A DNA stretch of 38,309 nucleotides from assembly GCF_027706725.1 (NCBI RefSeq), contig NZ_JAQFWQ010000067.1:1-38309 (forward strand), read 5' to 3'. This stretch comes from Nocardiopsis endophytica (lineage in GTDB: Bacteria > Actinomycetota > Actinomycetes > Streptosporangiales > Streptosporangiaceae). Below are positions 1 to 8,700 of the stretch, one piece after another (position 1 is the first letter of the stretch; each line of letters opens with the position of its first letter). The translations under genes were made by a program, and so were the position numbers. The notes under the pieces are model-generated. The model saw only the letters and a list, made by a program, of their open reading frames with translations. It was not told the DNA's origin and did not search any database.

Positions 1-250
1 AGGCCGGCCTGGATGCGCTGGGCGCGCGATCCGGGCGGGGGCCCGCTGGTGTGCTGCTGGCTTGCCATACCACCAACGTTAGAACAGGGGTACGACAGAA
101 CGGGGGGTGTTTTCGAGCCTGTGGGAAAACCTCGTTACCCCAGGTCAAAGGCATCGAGGTCAAACTCGAGGTCCGAAGGTGACCAACATGGCGGCACCAC
201 CTGGAGGCAGTGCCTCCAGGGCGAGCCGGAAGCCGAGAGCCATGTCGGCG
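1..250. other. Left-edge non-coding stretch with inverted repeats
   Basis: I see no convincing gene here: the short open frames have no family resemblance and lie in shadow frames. It lies downstream of the minus-strand beta-propeller gene. It holds a perfect inverted repeat at 200-209/211-220 (CCTGGAGGCA around one G), a smaller one at 109-114/125-130 (GTTTTC/GAAAAC), and a direct repeat CGAGGTC at 155-161 and 167-173. Confidence 0.5.
200..220 (-). terminator. Candidate hairpin downstream of the beta-propeller gene
   Basis: The perfect repeat CCTGGAGGCA / TGCCTCCAGG would fold into a stem of about 8 bp with a small loop, about 30 bp past the stop codon of the minus-strand gene ending at 251. 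There is no clear U-tract, which is common for actinobacterial terminators. A terminator role is inferred from position. Confidence 0.45.
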
Positions 251-1657
251 TCACGACAGGCCGACAAGGCTCTCCAGCTCACCGTTCTTGATGCGGCCAA
301 CGACGAGAGCGCCCTGGGTCCTGAGGAACATGCTCTCATCAGCTAGCGTCGGTTGGTCCTCCGCCGCGACCTCGGAGAGACCGGTTTCCTCTGCGACGGT
401 GATGGTTTCGTTCTCACCATCCTTGCCAGCAACGACGACATTCTGGGATTCTGAAGTCGCGGTGACCCCGACAAACGCGCGTTTCAATTCAATCACTGAC
501 TGTGGTGATTGTTGTGGATCGTTGCCTGGTAGGTCAATCTGAGATTCCTTTCCCTGTTCGTCAATTCGAAGTGTGATTGCTTCCGGGTTGGACTCTGAAG
601 GATTTTGGGATAGCCCCGAAGTGTAGCCGAGAATAATGTGGTCAGATGTGATGTTTCGGATTGCAAGTATCTCGCGCCCGTGCAATGCTTTGTCGAACAT
701 CTGACTTCCGGTGTTCGAGGAAAGTGCTATCGGGCCATCGGGTGCATCGACAAGTGTGAGACCCGACTCCACTTCGGTCTTTATAATCTTCGAAGTGTTG
801 TCGCCTCGGATCCAATGATCGGCGTTATTGGCCTGGATCCGTATTGGTGACGTCACCTGATGTTGCATGTCTGGGAAATTATATTCCCATTTAATTTCTC
901 CGGAAGTCGCGTCGTATGCGCGGATTAGTGGACGACCCCCGTTCTCACCTGAACAGGTTAGGGAAACAATAGCTGAATCCTTGGTCGTTGTCATGATATC
1001 GCCCGGTGTGGCTTCATAGCCTTTGAAGCCGCATGAGCCAGTAAAATCCTCTGACCAAAGGCGCTCATAGGTAACAGGGTCTCTCGCATCGATGAACGTG
1101 CGACCATCGTTTGAATCTGAAAGTCTGATGAGAGACGAATCGGTTAGCTGAGTGGCGTCTGGCTGGTAGCTCAGAACCTCGTCCATTGAGACGTTTAATT
1201 TCGACGTCGCAAGAACTTCTCCTGTTGCTGTGGCAACGGTCGATGCTTCAACGGAGCTGTCCCACGGCCAAAAACCACTCCTCTCATGCCAAATCAACAT
1301 GAAATCGCGATCAGGACTCATCCATATCTTTCCATCTCCAGGGAAACGAAAGTGCCAAGTTTGCTCCCCCGTGGAGGTATTGAGTCCGATCACGCCGTCA
1401 TCAACATTCTCTCCTGAGATCTGGAGAACAGCACCTGAAGGAGTAGACCATGCCTCCCTGAGGGACGGGATAAGATCTGAAGCCCATTCCCAGGAAATTG
1501 AATTCACGTCCTCGGGGATGTCGCTCTTGTCTGGTTCCGGAGCGGCTTCCCTGTCAATGCGAGAAACGTTATTGGCGCGTGCTGTAATAAAGACTGCTGT
1601 CGCAGACAGTAGCAAAAGCGCTAATACGCTGGCGAGAATCTTTGTAGTTCGGTTCAT
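251..1657 (-). CDS. Membrane-anchored PQQ-like beta-propeller protein
   Basis: This is probably an extracytoplasmic beta-propeller held by one N-terminal membrane helix. With the chosen start it has 468 residues. A short basic N-terminus (MNRTTK) is followed by a hydrophobic helix at about residues 5-27. The rest shows PQQ/YVTN-type blade motifs, such as GLNTSTGEQTWHF and YDATSGEIKWEYNF, in which a T-G-E turn precedes a W-x-F/Y strand. No enzyme motif is visible, so a binding or scaffold role is likely. I chose the ATG at 1657 because AAGGA lies about 11 bases upstream; an ATG at 1669 would overlap the preceding gene and has no spaced ribosome site. It lies one base after the stop of the 857-residue gene, so the two are translationally linked. 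The A/T-rich codon use differs sharply from genes right of about 5 kb. Its position suggests it assists the type VII secretion proteins encoded upstream, but this is inference. Confidence 0.75.
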   Translation of the reverse strand: MNRTTKILASVLALLLLSATAVFITARANNVSRIDREAAPEPDKSDIPEDVNSISWEWASDLIPSLREAWSTPSGAVLQISGENVDDGVIGLNTSTGEQTWHFRFPGDGKIWMSPDRDFMLIWHERSGFWPWDSSVEASTVATATGEVLATSKLNVSMDEVLSYQPDATQLTDSSLIRLSDSNDGRTFIDARDPVTYERLWSEDFTGSCGFKGYEATPGDIMTTTKDSAIVSLTCSGENGGRPLIRAYDATSGEIKWEYNFPDMQHQVTSPIRIQANNADHWIRGDNTSKIIKTEVESGLTLVDAPDGPIALSSNTGSQMFDKALHGREILAIRNITSDHIILGYTSGLSQNPSESNPEAITLRIDEQGKESQIDLPGNDPQQSPQSVIELKRAFVGVTATSESQNVVVAGKDGENETITVAEETGLSEVAAEDQPTLADESMFLRTQGALVVGRIKNGELESLVGLS

Positions 1658-1658
1658 A

Positions 1659-4232
1659 CTAGTTGTCATCCTTGCTCTGAATCTTCTTGTATGCCGTTAG
1701 CGGATCCGTGTCGTTGCCGACGATCCCGGCCGCCACGTCGTACTGTGCATCATAAGTAGTGTTATAGGCGGTGAACCTACTTGCCATGTTCAGACCATTT
1801 CCTCCGTCGAGATCTTCGACCCAGTTATTATAAATGCGACCATAGGAATCGCGAAGGCCTTCATCGACCTCCATTCTATGGGCGAAGCGTCCTTCTGGGA
1901 AGAATTCGCCCCGCACAGCTTCCTGGACGTCTGGGTCTTCAGATTCAATCGCTGACTCGGGAAACGGGACACCATTCTCAACGAGTGCGTTACCGAACAT
2001 GTATTGGTTATCGAGGTAGATCTGTCCATCGTTCTTGAGGTTAGTATTATTCACCTCTTTCTCGATGGACGCGATCTCATCCTTCAAATCCTTATTCATG
2101 ATATCGATAATCCCCTGTTGGCTGTAGCCCTTAATAGTAGAGTGGGCCAATGTAGCAACGTCTCCTTCTGGGCTTCCGCCTAGCAATCCAACGAGTTCGA
2201 CACCAAGATTGAGCGCCTTTTCTCGAACTTTCAGGGTTTCCTCAAGTGCTTTCTTCTCTTCAAGCCCCGAGTTTTCGAAAGATCCGACAAGCGCCGAGTC
2301 CACGAGTGCTTGCACACGAGCGGACGGACCGACCCATTCATCAGGCTGCGCGCCATCCCCTTCTAGTATCGCGCCAACATACGAATTGGCGTATTCTTGG
2401 GACTGTTGGTTGGTTGCGTCAACGACTCCGATAGCAGCATCTGGATTAGCGACAAGAAGTTCAAGGAATTGTTCGCGGGCCTGCAAGGGGACGACCAGCT
2501 CATAGTCCCCCTCTTCTTTCAGCGGATTAAGTGCTGTCTCTGTCTCGTCGAGCTCAGAATATTCGTAATGTCCAGGGCCAGGGTCTTCTCTGCCAAAATC
2601 TTCGAGGTAGGTCGCGTAGACCTTGAACATGGAATCTGCGATCTCAGAATTATAGACAGTGAATGCAGGATTCTTGTGGCCTTCAATACTGGTATTTGTG
2701 TTTTGAAGGTTCTCGAATGCTTCACTGTCCTGGCCGATCAGCTGGAGAAAGGCGGCAGTTGACTCTCCTGCCATCTCCTCCTGTTTGGCGTCCCCGCTCT
2801 GCGCGAATTCAGGAATCCAGTCCATCAGTCCGCTTGCAGCCTCGCCGTCGTCTTCCCACTCGTAGGTGAAGAGCCCTTGAATCGCCTTCGAAGTGTCAAC
2901 CTCGCCGACTGACGCGCTTTCATACTGATCTGTTAGGATCAGGTAGTTGGCATTTTCGTTGAGAGTTGCTCGGTCGATAAGAGTTTCGAATGATTTTCCA
3001 GTCACCTTGGGGTGCATCTGTGACACATTGTCGCTATTTGCTATTTCTACGCCAATGGTGTTGATCAGGCCAGCTGAGAACCCGGTTCCTCCTTCCAGTC
3101 CGGGAGCGGCTCCATCGATGAGCTGCGCGAGGTCGTTGACGTCGTTCACCCAGTGGGCGGTTCCCCCGTCGCCGGGGTAGTTCTGAGTTCCCTCGACAAC
3201 ACTCTTAACGCTGTCGGGGACATCTGCATAACCATTGCCGCCAAGATTGCTGTCCGAGGCGATCAGGATTGCGTTCCCGACGCCTCCGCTCAGGGCTTTG
3301 ACCTGCTCGTCATTGAACCCGAGGGCACGGAGATGATCGGGGAGGGCGAGTACTCCACCGCTGCGCGGCGGTATCTGCTCATCTTTAAGGCCCGCAGGGG
3401 CCGGCGGTGGCGGAAGCTCCTCGAGCTCGGCAAGGAGATTGTCAACGAACTCGCGTTCGTCCTTGCTCAGCTTCTTCCCGTCCGCTTGCGATTGAGCGGC
3501 TGTCACGCCCAAGGCGTTGAGAATGAGGACGGCTTCCTCGTATTCGGCCTGATTCAGATCGCCGTCCTCGACGCCCTCGACGATGTTCTGACCGATTTCT
3601 CTGCCTTTCGCGCCGTTGAGATCGACGGGGATCGAGTGAGTCCACTGCATGATGTTGAAGGGAGCCCAGTTCAAGTAGCCCTTGCTCACCATGTACTCGA
3701 CGTCTTTGGCGCTCAAGTCGTTCTTTGGATCCTTCTTGAGATCCTCGCCCCGGTCGTCAGCCAGTTCCTTGAATCTCTTCCAAAGGTCGTGTGCTTCATC
3801 CGAGAGTTCATTGTGCTTCGCAACGAGATCGTCGTACCAATCAGCCTCCTTGCCCTCGAACTCCTTGGTCTCTCCCTGGCGTGGGGGAATCAGGCCTGAC
3901 TCTTCAACCGCCGTCTGGTGCTGATCGATCAGGTCTTGGCGTCGCTTCTTGAACCATGCCACGTTTGTTGCCCAACGCTCCATCACGCCCATGATGTAGC
4001 TCAGGTTCCACGCGACCTCCCGCCAAAGGTCGTCCTGGTATTCGCTTGAATCGGTGATATTGCTCGATATTTGTTGAGTGAAGCTCTTCGCGCCACCGTC
4101 CAGTGTTGATGTCAGAGATTCAGAGTCTCCCGTGAGCCGGTCACCAAAGTTAGCCACCGTGTCGGCCCAGGAGCGGATGGTGTCGGGATCGGCTGTGGTG
4201 TCTTTGGGGTTGAAGTGGAACGGGTCTGCCAT
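1659..4232 (-). CDS. Large helical type VII secretion-associated protein (DUF6571-like?)
   Basis: An acidic protein of 857 residues without signal peptide or membrane helix. Residues 15-160 are predicted helical, rich in Trp, Asp and Glu, and resemble the long WXG/LXG-type N-terminal domains of type VII substrates. Residues 222-262 contain two EF-hand-like loops (around DGDLNQAEYEE and DGKKLSKDE), followed by a proline linker (PPPPAPA, about 274-280). The remaining 570 residues are alpha-helical with no toxin or enzyme motif that I recognise. It resembles large actinobacterial proteins I remember as DUF6571, but I cannot confirm this. The ATG at 4232 has GAGG eight bases upstream, inside the end of the previous gene, nine bases away. 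It is encoded between a small YxxxD protein and a beta-propeller protein, and its A/T-rich codons suggest acquisition by transfer. It may be a secreted substrate or a cell-surface component. Confidence 0.7.
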   Translation of the reverse strand: MADPFHFNPKDTTADPDTIRSWADTVANFGDRLTGDSESLTSTLDGGAKSFTQQISSNITDSSEYQDDLWREVAWNLSYIMGVMERWATNVAWFKKRRQDLIDQHQTAVEESGLIPPRQGETKEFEGKEADWYDDLVAKHNELSDEAHDLWKRFKELADDRGEDLKKDPKNDLSAKDVEYMVSKGYLNWAPFNIMQWTHSIPVDLNGAKGREIGQNIVEGVEDGDLNQAEYEEAVLILNALGVTAAQSQADGKKLSKDEREFVDNLLAELEELPPPPAPAGLKDEQIPPRSGGVLALPDHLRALGFNDEQVKALSGGVGNAILIASDSNLGGNGYADVPDSVKSVVEGTQNYPGDGGTAHWVNDVNDLAQLIDGAAPGLEGGTGFSAGLINTIGVEIANSDNVSQMHPKVTGKSFETLIDRATLNENANYLILTDQYESASVGEVDTSKAIQGLFTYEWEDDGEAASGLMDWIPEFAQSGDAKQEEMAGESTAAFLQLIGQDSEAFENLQNTNTSIEGHKNPAFTVYNSEIADSMFKVYATYLEDFGREDPGPGHYEYSELDETETALNPLKEEGDYELVVPLQAREQFLELLVANPDAAIGVVDATNQQSQEYANSYVGAILEGDGAQPDEWVGPSARVQALVDSALVGSFENSGLEEKKALEETLKVREKALNLGVELVGLLGGSPEGDVATLAHSTIKGYSQQGIIDIMNKDLKDEIASIEKEVNNTNLKNDGQIYLDNQYMFGNALVENGVPFPESAIESEDPDVQEAVRGEFFPEGRFAHRMEVDEGLRDSYGRIYNNWVEDLDGGNGLNMASRFTAYNTTYDAQYDVAAGIVGNDTDPLTAYKKIQSKDDN

Positions 4233-4241
4233 CGCTAAGCC

Positions 4242-4598
4242 TCACGTGAGTTCAACGTTGTCGGGTTTGTTGACCGGGCGAGTAAGGCCGGGCATGTCGC
4301 CTACTTCGTAGCCCGTGGTGTTCTCGTAATCGGTTTCAGCCAGCTCGCGGGCTCCAGCTTGCATGTTCTCGGCGAGGCGCAGGCCTCGTTCTTCGATTTC
4401 AGAGATCTTATCGAGTATCCCACTCGCGATATGTTTTCTGAATCCGTCCTCGACTTCCTCCTCTCCTGCGGCGCCCTTGCACCCCTTGATCAGACCCTCG
4501 TAGTCGTCGCTGAGGCCCACCATATTCTCGGCGAGTGATTCCGCCTCTGTTCCTGAGCTGTTCGCCTCGTTGGGGTTTCCGCCAGCCTCGTTCGACAT
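4242..4598 (-). CDS. Small helical protein with C-terminal YxxxD motif (EspC/WXG100-like)
   Basis: A 118-residue acidic, mainly alpha-helical protein with no signal peptide or membrane segment. Residues about 18-90 look like a helical hairpin of the size found in WXG100 and EspC-like type VII substrates, but there is no WXG tripeptide in the middle. Near the C-terminus Y97-E-V-G-D101 fits the YxxxD/E signal that directs ESX substrates to the EccC motor. The ATG at 4598 has AAGGA six bases upstream. It lies 40 bp downstream of the lipoprotein gene and nine bases before the 857-residue gene, within the presumed eccC operon, and shares the A/T-rich composition of that cassette. I infer that it is a secreted partner or chaperone of the large protein. 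A purely cytoplasmic helper is the alternative. Confidence 0.65.
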   Translation of the reverse strand: MSNEAGGNPNEANSSGTEAESLAENMVGLSDDYEGLIKGCKGAAGEEEVEDGFRKHIASGILDKISEIEERGLRLAENMQAGARELAETDYENTTGYEVGDMPGLTRPVNKPDNVELT

Positions 4599-4626
4599 CT
4601 GAAATCCTTGATCTGTTCTGAGTGGT

Positions 4627-4643
4627 CGTGATGTTCAATCACG
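4627..4643 (-). other. Small inverted repeat at the lipoprotein stop codon
   Basis: CGTGAT (4627-4632) and ATCACG (4638-4643) flank GTTCA and overlap the stop codon of the lipoprotein gene (4639-4641). In the minus-strand transcript this could form a short hairpin just before the A/T-rich three-gene cassette. It may partly attenuate transcription or protect an mRNA end. It is short, so chance is possible. Confidence 0.3.
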
Positions 4644-5760
4644 TCCATCTGACGGCCAGGGGGGAGCCGGTCATCGATGCGTCTTTCGGCACTTCGAATA
4701 GTTCCTGTTCCTCAGCGGCGGGCGCTCCGTCGTCGTCCAGCTCAAGGCGGTACCAGGCATCATTCGTCTGGAGCAGAGTCGCGTTTCTGCTTTCAGAAGG
4801 CATGTACTGGCGCACCGGGCCTTCCCCTATCAGCAAGGGTGTGTCCTTGAAGCTCGTACCGGAGTCGTCCAGGGCGATGAGGTGGGCTCCTGAACCAGAG
4901 GTCGGGGAAGCCTCCTGTATGCCTGTCTGAGGCGCGGGGGCCCGCTCCTCGGCTGGGGCGACGATTACTGTGCCTCCTCCCCACACCGGTGCGCCACTGA
5001 TGTGCTGCCATTGACCGCCATCGGCCATCAGCGTCGCGTTCATGACGTTGTCGCCGCTCTTGCGGATGGTGAGGCTCTCTCCTGCTGGGCCCGCCACCGA
5101 CTGGACGGGGGCCTGCTCTCTTACGTGCAGGTCTCCATCCGGGGACACCGCCCACTCCGACGGGACCCCGTTCTCATCGAAGGGGACCGTCCCCTCCTGG
5201 GACGGGCTGCTCGTCGGGTCGTCCATGGGGACCGACATCACCTGGAACGAGCTCGCCTGGCCCTCGGCGGCCCTGGATGCGAACCACAGGCGGTCGCCCT
5301 GGATGCGCGGGTCCGTCCACACTTCGGCGGGGGGCGTCTCCAACGAGGCCGCGGGCTCGTAGACGTACTCGCCCTCCTCGTTCTCCACAAGCTGTGCGAT
5401 CTGCACGGTCTGGTCGCCTGGCGGGGAATACACGAAGTAGTTCCAGTCCTCCGAGAACTGCGCCCACACGGGGATCCCCGGCGCCATCGGGTCCACCGCG
5501 CCCTCGGGGAGCATGAAGGCCTCTTCCTCCTCGCCGCTCTCCGGGTCCAGGAACACCAATGCCTGGTCCTGCTCCGGGTCGCCGCCGTCGTACCCCCGGT
5601 ACAGCAGCGCCAGCCCGGTCGGCGGCCCGGACGCACCCTCGTCGCCGCCCGAACCGCCCCCGCCGCCGGTGGTGTCCGCCGCCGTGCTGCACGCGGCCGC
5701 CACCATGACGGCGAGGCCGGCGGCGGCGAGAAGGCGCGCGTGGTGGAGCACTTGTCGCAT
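4639..5760 (-). CDS. Secreted lipoprotein of the type VII secretion operon
   Basis: A 373-residue predicted lipoprotein. The N-terminus MRQVLHHARLLAAAGLAV is a typical signal peptide, ending in a lipobox-like VAAAC with the acylated Cys near residue 24. A Gly/Ser/Asp-rich linker follows, as is common for surface lipoproteins. The mature part is acidic and contains several strand-turn patterns (for example LVFLDPESGEEEEAF and WNYFVYSPPGDQ) that suggest a beta-propeller-like fold; no catalytic motif is visible. The ATG at 5760 is preceded by CAGGAGAG at good spacing. It begins 20 bp after the eccC stop, so it is co-transcribed with the motor gene. The 3' end, nearest the A/T-rich cassette, already has lower GC than the 5' end, as if the junction lies inside this gene. 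The function is unknown; a role at the outer face of the secretion machine is inferred from position. Confidence 0.75.
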   Translation of the reverse strand: MRQVLHHARLLAAAGLAVMVAAACSTAADTTGGGGGSGGDEGASGPPTGLALLYRGYDGGDPEQDQALVFLDPESGEEEEAFMLPEGAVDPMAPGIPVWAQFSEDWNYFVYSPPGDQTVQIAQLVENEEGEYVYEPAASLETPPAEVWTDPRIQGDRLWFASRAAEGQASSFQVMSVPMDDPTSSPSQEGTVPFDENGVPSEWAVSPDGDLHVREQAPVQSVAGPAGESLTIRKSGDNVMNATLMADGGQWQHISGAPVWGGGTVIVAPAEERAPAPQTGIQEASPTSGSGAHLIALDDSGTSFKDTPLLIGEGPVRQYMPSESRNATLLQTNDAWYRLELDDDGAPAAEEQELFEVPKDASMTGSPLAVRWT

Positions 5761-5780
5761 GGGTGTTCGCTCTCCTGGCT

Positions 5781-8700
5781 CTACTCGGGCGGCTCGCTCC
5801 AGGCCACCTGCACCTGCTCGGCCGGCCGCCCCCTGCGGGCCAGCAGCGCCCGCCCCTGGGGCAGCTGCCTCGACACCACGCCGTTGGCCAGCCGGCCCTC
5901 GGCCCGGTCGCCGGAGAACAGCATGCCCGGGGTCGACATGTCGCCCAGTGCCTGGAGGACGGGCTCGAACATCGCCCGCGACGTTCCGCCGGTCCTGCGC
6001 GCGGTGATCATGTGGAACCCGATGTCCCTGCCCTGCGGCAGGAACTCGGCCAGCGCCGCCAGCGGGCTGTTGCGCCCCGCCACCAGGTCCATGTCGTCCA
6101 CGACCACGAACAGCTCCAGCCCCTTCCACCAGCTCCGCTCCCGGAGCTGCTTGGGGGTGACGTCCGCCCCGGGCAGCCGTTCGCGCAGCGACCCCGCCAG
6201 GTCGGCGGCGACCGCCTTGGTCTGGTCCGGCGACGTGCAGTACGCCAGCAGGTGCTCCTCGCCGACCAGCCCCAGGTGGGCGCGCCGGTAGTCCACCAGC
6301 ACGATCCCCACCTCGCTCGCCGGGCGCGCGGCCACCTGCCGCAGCAGCGCCCGCAGCAGGGCCGACTTGCCGGTCTGCGGGTCCCCGAACACCACCAGGT
6401 GCGGGTCCTCGTCGAACATCATCCGGGCCGGCTCCAGGTCCCGCTCGGCCACGCCCATGACCAGGCTCTTGTCGTGGGCCTGTGCCCGGCCGCGGCGCTT
6501 GCGCGGCGTGGGCAGCAGCTCGTCGAGGGCGACCCGGTCGGGCAGCGTGCGCACCTGCTGCACGGCCCCCTGCGACTTCCACCGCGCGGACACGCGGGCC
6601 ACCAGGTCGCGCACCCCCTCGGCGAGGTCCGCGTCGTCGGCGGTCCCGTCGATGCGGGGCAGCGCGATGTGCGCGGCGTTCTCGTCGGCCAGCAGCGCCC
6701 GGCCCGGCACGTCCTTCGGCAACTCCTCGGCCAGCTTCCGGTCGATGCCCGAATCGAACGGGTCGGTGAGGCGCAGCTCGACCCGGCCGCCGAACAGGGC
6801 CTGCAGGCGGCTGCGCACCTGGGAGCTCGCCGCCCCCGTGACCAGGGTGTGCACGCCCAGGGCGGGCCCACGCGAGGCGATGTCCATGAGCATGTCGTCC
6901 GCGTCGTCGAACGTCTCGCGCACCGAGGCCCAGCCGTCGATGAGCAGGAACACGTCGCCGACGAACCCTCCCGGCAGCCTCCCCTCCGCGCGGGCCTGCC
7001 GCATGGCCGCGGGGGAGTCGAGCCCCGCCTGCTGGAACACGCGCTCGCGCCGCTCCAGCTGTCCGCGCACGTCGGTGAGGATGCGCCGCACCCGCTCGGG
7101 GTCGGCCCGGCCTGCGACCCCGGCCACGTGCGGCAGGTCCCCGAACGCGGCCAGCCCGCCGCCGCCGAAGTCGATGGCGTACACCCCCACACGCCCCGGC
7201 GGGTACCGCCAGGCCAGCGACGCGATGAGGGTGCGCAGCAGGGTCGATTTGCCGCTCTGCGGCCCGCCGAGCACGATCATGTTCCCCTCGCCGCCGGTGA
7301 AGTCCAGCTCGGTGGGGATCTGCCGCTGCTCGCGGGGGATGTCGGTGAGCCCGACGACCGCCTTCACCTCGGCCGGGTCCGGTTCGTGCGGGTCGGCGCC
7401 GGGGTCCCCGATGACCCGGTCGAGGGGGAGCGCCCCGGGCAGCGGCGGCAGCCACACCGGGCGCACCGGCGGTGCGCCGACCCCGGCGATCCTCTCGACG
7501 GCGACCTGGAGGGTGGTGCGGGTCCGCTCGTCGGAGGGCGACTCCTGGTCCGCCCCGGCGAACGGGTCGGCCAGCACCGGCCCCAGCCCGTTGTAGGAGA
7601 TGAGGGGCAGGACCGGGTCCTCCTCGGTCTTCACCTCGGCGGGCGGCGTGTAGGGCTGGGACACCATCGCCGCCTTGAAGCGCTCGAAGACCGAGGTGTC
7701 CACCTTGAGGTAGCCCGAACCGGGCTCCGGCGGCAGGTGGTAGGCGTCGCCCACCCCGATGGCCTCGCGGCTCTCGGCCTCGGAGAAGGTGCGCAGCCCG
7801 ATCCGGTAGGACAGGTGCGACTCCAGCCCCTTGATCTTGCCCGACTCCAGCCGCTGGGTGGCCAGCAGCAGGTGCACCCCGATCGACCGCCCGATGCGCC
7901 CGATCGCCACGAACAGCTCGGCGAAGTCGGGGTGGGCGGTCAGCAGCTCGGAGAACTCGTCGATGATGACGAGCAGGTGGGGAAGGGGTTCGAGGTCTTC
8001 GCGCCCCGACGCGCGCGCCTGGTCGTAGGCGTGCACGTTGGGCAGCGCGCCCGCGTCCTTGAGGAGCTGCTGGCGGCGGGTCAGCTCGCCGTACATCGCC
8101 TCGCGGAAGCGCATCACCAGCCCGTCGTCGTCGGCGAGGTTGGTGATCAGCCCGGCGCTGTGCGGCAGCCGGTCGGTGTCGGCGAAGGTCGCCCCGCCCT
8201 TGAAGTCGACCAGCAGCAGCGCCAGCTTGTCCGGCGGGTGGTTGATCGCCAGCGACGCCACCAGGGTGCGCAGCATCTCCGACTTGCCGGAGCCGGTGGC
8301 GCCCACCACCAGGCCGTGCGGCCCCATGCCGCCGAACGCCGACTCCTTCAGGTCCAGCAGCACCGTCGACCCGGTCGGCCCCGACCCGATGGGCACCCGA
8401 AGGAAGTCGCCGTGGCTCCGCGGCCGCCAGGTGCGGCGCGGGTCGAGCCGCGCGACGTCGGGCACCCCCAGGATCTCCGGCAGCCCCACGGTCCCGTGCA
8501 GGGCGTCGGCGCTGTCGGCGGCGTCCAGCCGCAGCGGCGCCAGCTGGTGCGCCAGGGTGGTCAGCAGCGCCGCCCCGGCCCGGTCGGCGGTGCCGTGCAG
8601 AGGCGCGGCCGGATCCGGCCGCGGCGTGTCCTCGTCCTGGGCGAGGGCGCCGTCGGCGTCGACGGTCAGCCGCACGTCGACGTGCTCGGGCTCCTCGCGC

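Noticed and set aside
155-173. CGAGGTC direct repeat as an attachment site
   Set aside because: Only seven bases, 12 bp apart, with no integrase or tRNA nearby.
13-291. Open frames at the left edge
   Set aside because: No ribosome site, no recognised motif, and overlap with the end of the beta-propeller gene.
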